A stretch of 64,000 nucleotides of DNA from CAIWAH01 sp964602595 (GTDB lineage: Bacteria; Verrucomicrobiota; Verrucomicrobiia; Limisphaerales; UBA9464). Made by a program: the position numbers and the translations under genes. Location of the stretch: NCBI GenBank assembly GCA_964602595.1, contig CAZRRO010000004.1, positions 310,001 to 374,000 on the forward strand, in the 5' to 3' direction. A model generated the notes under the pieces. That model was given only the letters and a program-made list of their open reading frames with translations. It searched no databases and was not told the DNA's origin. Positions 55,173 through 62,905 of this stretch are shown one piece after another (within the stretch, counting starts at the first letter, position 1; every line of letters starts with the position of its first letter).

Positions 55173-56516
55173 ATGACCGTTCCCATCCGATTGTTCACCC
55201 GACTCCTTGCCGTGATCGTCGCCGGCCTCGCCGGCTGGGTGCCGACCGCCTTCGGTCAGAACACCTACACCGGCACCGGCATCCGGCTGTCGCTGGCCAC
55301 CGACGCCCAACGTCATCCGAAGATCGAAACCGTCTATCCCGGGTCACCGGCCGCCCGGGAAGGCGTCCAGCCCGGCGACGTCGTGATCGCCGTGGACGGC
55401 AAGGTGACCGACACCACCGAGTTCGGGGAAATTGTTCGTCAGCTCGGCGGCGAACCCGGCCAACGCCATCGCATCGAACTTGGGAACCCGGGGCGCACGG
55501 TGGAACTGCCGGTCGAACTCGTGAAGGGCCGTTGCGTGACCGGCGACTGTGAAAACGGCACGGGACTCTGGGAAGACGTGTTGGGCGACCTGTATTCCGG
55601 CCAGTTCCGCAACGGTCGCTACCACGGCCAAGGCCGGCTCGAACAGGGCACCAACTACGTTTACGAGGGCGGGTTCCAGGACGGCGAATTTCATGGCCGC
55701 GGCGCGCTGAACGACCATGGGCAAATTTTCGCCGGCAACTGGGCGGGCGGCCGCGAGGCGGATGGCCCCGGGTTCCGGACCTTCCCCAATGGCAGCCGCT
55801 TTGAAGGCGAAGGCTCCTGGATCAATGGGTTCACCGGCAAAGGGACATTCATCGACAGTGTCCGCCAGCTCCGCGCGGAAGGCCGGTTTGACGGCGCCAG
55901 CAACCTCGAACGGCTTACGGGCCAGGCGTCCGTGCGCTCGCTCGCCACGGGGCATATCTACCGGGGCCGGTTCGAGCACGGGGACTTGGTTGGCTCCGGC
56001 GAAATCGAGCCCCGCGAAGGCGCCCGCTTTCCGGTGCGATTCAAATACTTCACGGAACTTTACGAAGCCTTGGCCAAGACCAACGCCGCAGACATCGCCC
56101 ACCGGGTTCCGACTCGTAGCCTCGGTATCGAACGTGACCCGGAACCGGCCGCGACGGCCGCCGCGCCGCGTCCCGCGAAGCCCGGCACCACCGCCGCGGC
56201 CGCCCCAAAACTCGTCGCCTGCCCCTCCTGCCGCGGCACGGGCTACGAAATCCGCTCCTGCGGTTGGTGCGCCGGCAAGGGTTCGGTGGAACGGTCCGTG
56301 GCCACCTACAAGCGGAAGGAAACTCCCTACGTGGCCCGTTCGGTTTACGACAGCACGGGCAAGTTCATCGGCAACGCGTCCGGCCGGGACGTGAGCTATG
56401 AGGCGATCAAGAACGTCCGCCAGGAACGCTGCCAGCAATGCGAGGGCGCCGGTGCGCGGACGACCAACCAGCGCTGCCCGACCTGCCTGGGCCAGGGCAC
56501 CATGGCGGAACGGTGA
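55173..56516 (+). CDS. Secreted PDZ-MORN-repeat protein with DnaJ-type zinc fingers
   Basis: A 447-residue protein from the ATG at 55173, 20 bp after the tRNA, with a signal peptide (LLAVIVAGLAGWVPTAFGQ). Residues about 30-115 are a PDZ-like domain (VYPGSPAAREGVQPGDVVIA). About 125-260 are MORN repeats (YSGQFRNGRYHGQGRLEQGT, YEGGFQDGEFHGRGAL). Near the C-terminus are four C-x-x-C-x-G-x-G units (CPSCRGTG, CGWCAGKG, CQQCEGAG, CPTCLGQG at about 350-441), as in the DnaJ zinc-finger region but without a J domain. This combination is unusual. Probably periplasmic or surface-bound; function unknown. Confidence 0.8.
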   Translation: MTVPIRLFTRLLAVIVAGLAGWVPTAFGQNTYTGTGIRLSLATDAQRHPKIETVYPGSPAAREGVQPGDVVIAVDGKVTDTTEFGEIVRQLGGEPGQRHRIELGNPGRTVELPVELVKGRCVTGDCENGTGLWEDVLGDLYSGQFRNGRYHGQGRLEQGTNYVYEGGFQDGEFHGRGALNDHGQIFAGNWAGGREADGPGFRTFPNGSRFEGEGSWINGFTGKGTFIDSVRQLRAEGRFDGASNLERLTGQASVRSLATGHIYRGRFEHGDLVGSGEIEPREGARFPVRFKYFTELYEALAKTNAADIAHRVPTRSLGIERDPEPAATAAAPRPAKPGTTAAAAPKLVACPSCRGTGYEIRSCGWCAGKGSVERSVATYKRKETPYVARSVYDSTGKFIGNASGRDVSYEAIKNVRQERCQQCEGAGARTTNQRCPTCLGQGTMAER

Positions 56517-56558
56517 AACCCGGTTGCGCTTTCCCGGCCCGGCGGCACTCCTTTCCGC

Positions 56559-57446
56559 GTGCTGACGTTGGAACATCTGGCCGAACTGGCCAACCGCCAT
56601 GCCGACGCGCTCCCCGCGCCCGTGGCCGCCTTTGAACTCGCGGGCCGGCTGTTCGACGGCAACGCCCGACCCGAGCTCATGGGCGTCATCAATCTCTCGG
56701 CCGATTCGTGGTATCGGGAATCGGTCTGCCTCACCGCCGAAGCGGCGATCCGGCGCGGGCACGTGCTGGCGGCCCAGGGCGCGGCCATCCTGGACATCGG
56801 GGCGGAGTCGTCGCTCGCGCAGGCGGCCCGGGTGGATGACGCGGCCCAGTCGTCGAAGCTGTTGCCCGTGGTCCGCGCACTGGCGGCCGCGGGACACCTC
56901 GTGTCGGTGGAGACATATCACCCGGCGGTGACGCGGGCCTGCCTCGAAGCCGGCGCCAAGGTCCTCAACCTCACCGGCACGGACCGCAGCGACGAAATGT
57001 TCCGGCTGGTCGCCGACCACGACGCGGCGGTGATCATCTGCCATGTGCAGGGCGCCAATGTGCGCGAGGTCGCGGACTTCGATTTCGGCGCGGACCCCAC
57101 GCAGATGCTGCACGACTACTTCGCGCGGCAGATTGACCGGGCGCTGGCGAACGGCGTCCGCAAGCTGTGGATTGATCCGGGACTCGGCTTCTACTACCGC
57201 AACCTCCAGGACTCGGCGACGCGGATCCGGCACCAGATGGGCGTCTTCCTGAACACCTTCCGCCTGCGCACGCTCGGCTGGCCCACCTGCCATGCCCTGC
57301 CGCACGCATTCGAGTGCTTCGAGGACGAGGTCCGCGCGGCGGAACCGTTCTTCGCCGTGCTCGCGGCGCTGGGGAAGACGGACCTGTTCCGCACCCACGA
57401 GGTGCCGCGGACGCGGGCCGTGCTGGAAACGTTGCAGCGGTGGTAG
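56559..57446 (+). CDS. Divergent dihydropteroate-synthase-like protein
   Basis: A 295-residue TIM-barrel protein from a GTG start. DHPS landmarks in order: MGVINLSADSW (41-51, for GxLNVTPDSF), DIGAES (79-84, for DVGGES), LNLTG (136-140, for IND-type), CHVQG (161-165, for MHMQG), DPGLGF (206-211) and RTHEV near 283 (for RVHDV). The acidic residue after Asn in strand 4 is Leu, and the pterin-site Lys after DPGFGFGK is lost (GFYYR). Folate synthesis is therefore uncertain; another pterin-type barrel enzyme is possible. It lies 42 bp after the MORN protein gene. Confidence 0.75.
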   Translation: MLTLEHLAELANRHADALPAPVAAFELAGRLFDGNARPELMGVINLSADSWYRESVCLTAEAAIRRGHVLAAQGAAILDIGAESSLAQAARVDDAAQSSKLLPVVRALAAAGHLVSVETYHPAVTRACLEAGAKVLNLTGTDRSDEMFRLVADHDAAVIICHVQGANVREVADFDFGADPTQMLHDYFARQIDRALANGVRKLWIDPGLGFYYRNLQDSATRIRHQMGVFLNTFRLRTLGWPTCHALPHAFECFEDEVRAAEPFFAVLAALGKTDLFRTHEVPRTRAVLETLQRW

Positions 57447-57471
57447 CGCCGATTTCTGCGACCGGCGCGGG

Positions 57472-58503
57472 TCAGTGCTCGGCGTCCAAACTCCAGCCGG
57501 GCTTGGGTTCCACGTCGAAGGGCGTCGGGGGTAACCCAGCACGGATCTGACGTTCGGCGAGAATGCCGATCATCGCGGCGTTGTCGGTGCACAGACGTTT
57601 GTCGGCCACCCGCAGCTTCAGACCGCGTTTGGCGCAACGCAGCTCCAGTTCCCGGCGGAGGCCCGAGTTGCAGCTTACGCCGCCGCTCGCCGTGACGCAC
57701 GCCACGCCAAATTGCCGGGCCGCCCGGACGGTCTTCGCGGCGAGGACCTCGACGATGGCCGCCTGCACGCTGGCGCAAAGGTCGCGCAACGCCTGCGGGT
57801 CGTCGGCCAAGCCGGGACGCTTTTCCAGGAAGTAACGCACGCTGGTCTTCAGGCCGCTGAAGCTGAAGTCGAAGTTTGCATCGGCGAGCAGCGGGCGCGG
57901 GAAATCGAACGCCGTCGGATTCCCTTCCGCCGCCAATCGGTCGAGCAGCGGTCCGCCCGGATACGGCAACCCAAGGAGCTTCGACACCTTGTCGAAGCAT
58001 TCGCCGGCGGCGTCATCCAGCGTGGCGCCGATGACCGTGTGGTCGAGTTCGCCCCGGACGTGGACCAGCATCGTATGGCCGCCGCTAACGATCAGGGAGA
58101 CGCTGGGCTCGAATTGGTCAAATTGCGCGGCGGACGGCTGGCCGCCGATCCACGGGGAATACAGGTGTGCCTCGTGGTGGTGGACGCCGTAGAGCGGCAG
58201 GCCGCGGGCAAAGGCCAATGCCTGCGCGGTGGTGAAGCCCGCCCGCAACGCCGCCGGCAAGCCAGGGCCCCGCGTGGCGGCCACGGCGGTGAGGTCATCC
58301 AAGGTCGCGCCGGCCTGGCCCAAGGCTTCACGGACCACCGGGAGCAGGTTGCGCAGGTGTTCGCGCGTCGCGAGTTCCGGGACGACCCCGCCGTATTCGG
58401 CATGCAACCGGATCTGGGAGGCGACGACGTTGGCCAGGATCACCCCGTCGCGGAGGACGGCGGCGCTGGTTTCGTCGCAGGACGTTTCGAGGGCGAGCAG
58501 CAC
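57472..58503 (-). CDS. tsaD: tRNA N6-adenosine threonylcarbamoyltransferase TsaD
   Basis: A 343-residue ASKHA-fold protein from a GTG start. TsaD landmarks: LALETSCDETSAAV, EYGGVVPELATREHLRNLLP, GPGLPAALRAGFTTAQALA, the metal site GVHHHEAHLYSPW, SLIVSGGHTMLV, GATLDDAAGECFDKVSKLLG, PGGPLLDRLA and SFSGLKTSVRYFLE. With TsaB and TsaE it makes the essential t6A modification of ANN-decoding tRNAs. Confidence 0.95.
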   Translation of the reverse strand: MLLALETSCDETSAAVLRDGVILANVVASQIRLHAEYGGVVPELATREHLRNLLPVVREALGQAGATLDDLTAVAATRGPGLPAALRAGFTTAQALAFARGLPLYGVHHHEAHLYSPWIGGQPSAAQFDQFEPSVSLIVSGGHTMLVHVRGELDHTVIGATLDDAAGECFDKVSKLLGLPYPGGPLLDRLAAEGNPTAFDFPRPLLADANFDFSFSGLKTSVRYFLEKRPGLADDPQALRDLCASVQAAIVEVLAAKTVRAARQFGVACVTASGGVSCNSGLRRELELRCAKRGLKLRVADKRLCTDNAAMIGILAERQIRAGLPPTPFDVEPKPGWSLDAEH

Positions 58504-58510
58504 GGCGAGG

Positions 58511-58807
58511 TCAGTGAAGGTAGCAGCCCAGGATCAGCGTCACGACGAGCCACAGGAAGGCGAGCAGCGTCGTCACAGGCAACGACCTTCCGCCGCGGGC
58601 GACTTCCCAGGCGGCCCGCCCAAGGATGCCCAGCCAAGGCACCCCGATGGTCAGTGCCGTGCCCCAGCGGCCGGACCAACCGGCAATCCCGGCGACCACG
58701 AGCGGGCCCAGCACGACCGCCAGCAACGCGAGGCCGGCACCGAGCGCGAACTCCAGTCGGTCGAGCGCGCTGAACACCGTGGCGATGCCTTGAAGGATGG
58801 TCCGCAT
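58511..58807 (-). CDS. Small integral membrane protein
   Basis: A 98-residue protein with three hydrophobic segments (LGAGLALLAVVLGPLVVAGI, GTALTIGVPWLGILGRAAW, LLAFLWLVVTLILGCYL). No family recognised. It is between the S41 protease and tsaD genes, with about 7-bp gaps on each side, so it is likely co-transcribed with them. Confidence 0.6.
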   Translation of the reverse strand: MRTILQGIATVFSALDRLEFALGAGLALLAVVLGPLVVAGIAGWSGRWGTALTIGVPWLGILGRAAWEVARGGRSLPVTTLLAFLWLVVTLILGCYLH

Positions 58808-58812
58808 CACCG

Positions 58813-60162
58813 TCAGTTCAGCGCCGGTGCATTCTTCTCGGCGGTCTTCTCGCCCTTGCGTTTGCCGAACAGATTCTGGCCGCGGAGATAATCCACGGCG
58901 CGTTCCAACTGCGCGTCGCGGTTGTTTTTGGCGAGTTCGCGCAGACGTTCGCGGCGGTCCTCGGGAAACGCCTTGAGCGTATCCTCCAGCGAGGCTTCGC
59001 CGCCCGGCTGCCGGCGCAACTGGATGGCAGCCTCCTCGTCGTCGGTCAGCGTTACGGTGATGTCGGGCTTGATGCCGTGCTCGTGGATCACCTTATGGCT
59101 GGGCGTGTAGTATTTGGCGGTCGTAAGCCGCAGTGCCGAGCCGTCGGGCAGCGGCAGGATGCTTTGGACGGAGCCTTTGCCGAAGGTCGTTTCGCCAATG
59201 ACCATCGCGCGCTTCAGGTCCTGGAGGGCGCCGGTGACGATCTCCGCGGCACTCGCGCTGCCGCCGTTGACCAGGATCGCGATGGGAAGCGAGGTCCGTT
59301 TTTTGCCCTGCCCGGAGGAACGACGATGCAGGTCGCCTCCCGGCGTGCGGCCTTCGGTTGAGACGATGGGCTGGCCCGCATTCACGAATTTCTCGCTGAC
59401 GGCCACGGCCTGGTCGAGCAGTCCGCCGGGGTTGCCGCGAAGGTCAAGCACCAGGCCTTCCAAACCCTGCTGTTCGAGCTTCTTCAAGCCGTCCTCCAAC
59501 TCGTCGGCGGTGTTCTCGCCGAACTGGGTCAGCCGGATGTAGCCGATCTTGTTGTCGGGGAGCGGGAACTCGCGCTGGTTGTTCACGTCCTTGGCGGTGA
59601 ACAGCTTGATCTCGGCACGGGTCAGTTCGACGTCGCGGGGCTCGGAACCCGGCCGTCCGATGGTGATGGTGACCTTCGTATCGGCTTCGCCGCGCAGCTT
59701 GCTGATGGCGTCGTTCATCGTGAAGCGCTCGGTGGACTGGCCATCGATCTTCACGATGTGATCGCCGGTCAGGATGCCGGCTTTGTAGGCCGGGGTATCC
59801 TCCATCGGGGCGACGACCGTCAGCACGCCGTCGCGCACGCCGACCTGGAGGCCCACGCCGCTGAAGCTGCCCTGGGTGTCTTCCTTCAGCTCGTTGTATT
59901 TCACCGGCGCCATGAACTCGCTGTGCGGGTCCAGGGAATCGAGCATGCCCTTGAGTGCGGACGAAATCAGGTTGCTGTAGGTGACCTTGTCGCCGTCCAC
60001 GTAGTCGCGGCGGACGCGTTCCAGCACGCGGGAGAACATCTCCAACTGCTGGTAGGGATCATCCTTCGCGTCGGCGGCCGTGGCGCGGTAAAGCTGGGCG
60101 CCCGTGAAGACATAGGTGCCCAACAAGGTGACCAGACCGGCGTAGAAGAGCTTCTTTTTCAT
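58813..60162 (-). CDS. S41-family C-terminal processing peptidase
   Basis: A 449-residue protein with an N-terminal signal/anchor (LFYAGLVTLLGTYVFTGAQL), a PDZ domain (VVAPMEDTPAYKAGILTGDH), then the S41 core: LDLRGNPGGLLDQAVAVSEK, the nucleophile Ser in VNGGSASAAEIVTGAL and the catalytic Lys in GETTFGKGSVQ. It acts in the periplasm on proteins or cell-wall enzymes. Confidence 0.93.
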   Translation of the reverse strand: MKKKLFYAGLVTLLGTYVFTGAQLYRATAADAKDDPYQQLEMFSRVLERVRRDYVDGDKVTYSNLISSALKGMLDSLDPHSEFMAPVKYNELKEDTQGSFSGVGLQVGVRDGVLTVVAPMEDTPAYKAGILTGDHIVKIDGQSTERFTMNDAISKLRGEADTKVTITIGRPGSEPRDVELTRAEIKLFTAKDVNNQREFPLPDNKIGYIRLTQFGENTADELEDGLKKLEQQGLEGLVLDLRGNPGGLLDQAVAVSEKFVNAGQPIVSTEGRTPGGDLHRRSSGQGKKRTSLPIAILVNGGSASAAEIVTGALQDLKRAMVIGETTFGKGSVQSILPLPDGSALRLTTAKYYTPSHKVIHEHGIKPDITVTLTDDEEAAIQLRRQPGGEASLEDTLKAFPEDRRERLRELAKNNRDAQLERAVDYLRGQNLFGKRKGEKTAEKNAPALN

Positions 60163-60360
60163 GCCATGCCGCGCTCAGGCAGCGGGCGGAGGCTAGGCAC
60201 CGATCCGCCGCGGGGCAATGGCGGGGCGGCGGAAGAATGCCACACGGGCGGAACCTGAATGACCAATGACCAATGACTCCGTGCTCCCTGCTCCCTGCTC
60301 CCCACTTTTAACCCTCCTTCCGTCTTCCCTCGCCACCGCAGGCGCCGCTAGCTTCGGGCC
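60163..60360. other. Divergent intergenic region with tandem heptamers
   Basis: About 200 bp between two divergent genes. It contains 2.5 copies of TGACCAA (60260-60277) and three copies of TGCTCCC (60282-60302). No promoter motif stands out. Confidence 0.5.
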
Positions 60361-61230
60361 GTGAACGCGCCCGGTCCCGCCAACGGCAGCACGCTCAGCG
60401 AAGCCCAGCTTCGCGCGCTGCTCACCCTGCTGGGCGACGAGGACCCGGCCGTCTCCCATCTGGCCCGCCGACGGATTGCGGACACCGGCGAGGTGGGCAT
60501 CGCCTTCCTCCGGCGCCATCGCATCCATCCCGATCCCGCGGTGCGACGACGGGTGCTGGAACTCCTCCACGACCACGACGCCGGCCGTTTCGACACGGAA
60601 TTCTCCGCCTTCATCCTCACCCACGGCGAACATTTCGACCTCGAGGAGGCCGTCTGGTTGTTCACCCTCACGACCCATCCGGAAACCAACCTCGCGGCCT
60701 TCCGCGCGCAATTGGACGACTGGGCGGCGGAGGTCCGGCAAACGCTGCCCGAGGCGGCACCTGGCGAAGCCTCGCTGCGGGCCATCAACGAGGTGCTGTT
60801 CACCCAACTCGGCTTCCGGGGAAACGAGGGCAATTACTACGACCCGGCCAACAGCTACCTGAACCAAGTCATGGATCGTCGGCTCGGCATCCCGATCTCG
60901 CTCAGCCTGGTTTACATGTTCGTGGCGCGCCGGCTGGGCTTGCCGCTCGTCGGCATCGGCATGCCGGGCCACTTCCTGTGCCGGTTCCAGACCGCGACCG
61001 ACGAGTTCTACATCGACGCCTTCCACGGCGGCCAATTGCTCTCCCGCATCGACTGCAAGAAGCGCCTCGTGAATCTCGCGGTTGACTACGACGACCGGCA
61101 CCTCGCGCCGATTTCACCCCGCCGCATCCTGCAACGGCTCATCGCCAACCTGCACCTCATCCACAAGGAGAAGCGCCAACGCCGCGAGGCCGAACGGCTG
61201 GAGCGCTACCTAGTGGCGTTGGCGCGCTAA
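60361..61230 (+). CDS. SirB1/transglutaminase-like protein
   Basis: A 289-residue protein from a GTG start. It has a helical N-terminal region and the SirB1 family core: LFTQLGFRGNEGNYYDPANS, SYLNQVMDRRLGIPISLSLV, RRLGLPLVGIGMPGHFLCRF and FYIDAFHGGQLLS. The fold is transglutaminase-like, but a Ser stands where a catalytic Cys might be expected (PISLS). The family is conserved in many bacteria with an unclear role. Confidence 0.85.
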   Translation: MNAPGPANGSTLSEAQLRALLTLLGDEDPAVSHLARRRIADTGEVGIAFLRRHRIHPDPAVRRRVLELLHDHDAGRFDTEFSAFILTHGEHFDLEEAVWLFTLTTHPETNLAAFRAQLDDWAAEVRQTLPEAAPGEASLRAINEVLFTQLGFRGNEGNYYDPANSYLNQVMDRRLGIPISLSLVYMFVARRLGLPLVGIGMPGHFLCRFQTATDEFYIDAFHGGQLLSRIDCKKRLVNLAVDYDDRHLAPISPRRILQRLIANLHLIHKEKRQRREAERLERYLVALAR

Positions 61231-61245
61231 GCGGGCCGCCTCCCG

Positions 61246-62898
61246 TCAGTCGAGCGGCGCCAAACCGACGGCCTGCAGTTGGCGCCAGAACGCCGCGGTC
61301 CGCTGCGGAAAGTATTCCTCCAGCAGGCGTCGCACCTCAGTCCGCCAATGTCCCTCGCGGGTGTAACGTTCGTAGGGGCCTTCCTTGTAGGGATGAACGT
61401 CGCGGCGGTAGTCGCCCCAGCGGGCCGCTTCGGCAAGCATCGCCGGTTCCAGTTGCCGGGACAGGGCGAGATACCGCCCGGCTGCCTTCGCCGGCGTCAG
61501 CGCCCCTTCGCCGGTCAGGTGCTGCCGGGCGTGGTCGGCGAATTCCTGCCGAAACGCCGCGTTGGTCCGCAGTTGCTGGAACAGCCGCGTGGGCGACAGG
61601 TCATCGTCGTCGGTCAGACGGTTGTCCCCCACGCCTTCCAATGTCCGTTCGCCGTCCCAAACGAAGAACCGATACTTGCCGCCGGCGGCCCGCCGGCGGG
61701 CGGCATACCAGTTGGACGACCGGTCCCAGTCGCCGTTCGCACCGTAGAGATTGAGCAGCATGTAGTCGCAGAAGGCCGGGACATCGAGCAGTTCGGCCGC
61801 TGCCGAATACTTCGCCGGGTCGGCCAGCCCGCCGTTGGCGAGCGCAAACAGTTGCTTCCACGCCGTCTCGTCGCCGCTCAGGACCTTGTCGGCGTTGCGG
61901 GCGTCGTAGTCCCTGGCCTCGCCGCCCAACCGAGCGGCGGCGAAGTGTTCGTCGGGCCGTTCCGCGAGGTTGTAAACGCCCCAGTAGAGGCCGTTGAGGC
62001 ACAGGTGGACAAACCGTCCGCGGGCCGCGGGCTGGCCCATCGCGGCGAACGATTCGCGCATCCATTGGTCGCGGGCGTAGTCGGCGGACCGTCGCTCGGC
62101 GGCACTCCAATGCAGCCAGGAGTGGTTGTTGCCGCTGCGCAGGATCAGCGTCTCGAACTCCGCCACGCCGTCCCCGAAGAGCGGATATTTCAGCCGGCCG
62201 GCGCCGTATTTCTTCCGGAAGACCAGCCGCAGCGAGTGTTTGGGCGACTCTTCCGGGCGCCGGTTCCAGCCGCCCTGGATGCGCACGCCGCAATCGAGGT
62301 GAAAGCCCTTCTCACCGGCCGGCGGCAGAAACTCGGCCGAGGCCGCCCGTTCCCAGTCGTCACCGGTTTGCTGCGGGTTGGCGTAAATGCCGCGCTTCGG
62401 ATCGAAGAGGTCCGCGGAGTCCAGCACCAGCGACAGGGTCGGCAGGGATTCCAGGGCCGCTTCGAGCGCAACTCGGTCGGCGTCCGTAGCGGACGATTTC
62501 CGGTCCATCTCGTAATCCGCCGGCACGGGCTTCCCTTCCCGCTCGCCCCAATTCGTGGGGAAGTCACGGCCGGTCTGGCGCACGACGTCGCGCGAAAACA
62601 GGAAGGTGTGGGTGTCCACATCGGTCGGCTTCAGACCGTCCTTGAACGCCGCCGCGCGAACCACGGTGCTGTGGGTCAGCCGCAGCGGTCCGGCATAGCG
62701 AACCCCGTTCCCGGGCGACGGCAGCGCACCGTTGGTCGTGAACCAGATGGTCGCCTCCGCGGTCTTCGTGCGCAGGGTCAGCTCGACCGGCTCACGGTAG
62801 AAGCCTCGGCCGACGGAGAACTTGGTGTCTGCAACGCGGTCGTTCGGGGCGGCCAGCGCCGTCAGGCAACCGGCCAGCAGGAGGACGAAGGATTTCAT
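61246..62898 (-). CDS. Secreted CotH-kinase-like protein
   Basis: A 550-residue protein from the ATG at 62898 with a signal peptide (SFVLLLAGCLTALAAPND). Residues about 25-100 resemble a chitobiase C-terminal-like module (YREPVELTLRTKTAEATIWF, TTNGALPSPGNG). The rest is CotH family: CGVRIQGGWNRRPEESPKHS, LRLVFRKKYGAGRLKYPLFG, the kinase-like GVYNLAERPDEHFAAARLGG, ANGDWDRSSNWYAARR and KYRFFVWDGERTLEG with the metal-binding Asp. CotH proteins are atypical protein kinases in Bacillus; the role in Verrucomicrobiota is unknown. It is 7 bp downstream of the PhoD-like gene. Confidence 0.88.
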   Translation of the reverse strand: MKSFVLLLAGCLTALAAPNDRVADTKFSVGRGFYREPVELTLRTKTAEATIWFTTNGALPSPGNGVRYAGPLRLTHSTVVRAAAFKDGLKPTDVDTHTFLFSRDVVRQTGRDFPTNWGEREGKPVPADYEMDRKSSATDADRVALEAALESLPTLSLVLDSADLFDPKRGIYANPQQTGDDWERAASAEFLPPAGEKGFHLDCGVRIQGGWNRRPEESPKHSLRLVFRKKYGAGRLKYPLFGDGVAEFETLILRSGNNHSWLHWSAAERRSADYARDQWMRESFAAMGQPAARGRFVHLCLNGLYWGVYNLAERPDEHFAAARLGGEARDYDARNADKVLSGDETAWKQLFALANGGLADPAKYSAAAELLDVPAFCDYMLLNLYGANGDWDRSSNWYAARRRAAGGKYRFFVWDGERTLEGVGDNRLTDDDDLSPTRLFQQLRTNAAFRQEFADHARQHLTGEGALTPAKAAGRYLALSRQLEPAMLAEAARWGDYRRDVHPYKEGPYERYTREGHWRTEVRRLLEEYFPQRTAAFWRQLQAVGLAPLD

Positions 62899-62905
62899 CA
62901 GGGAA

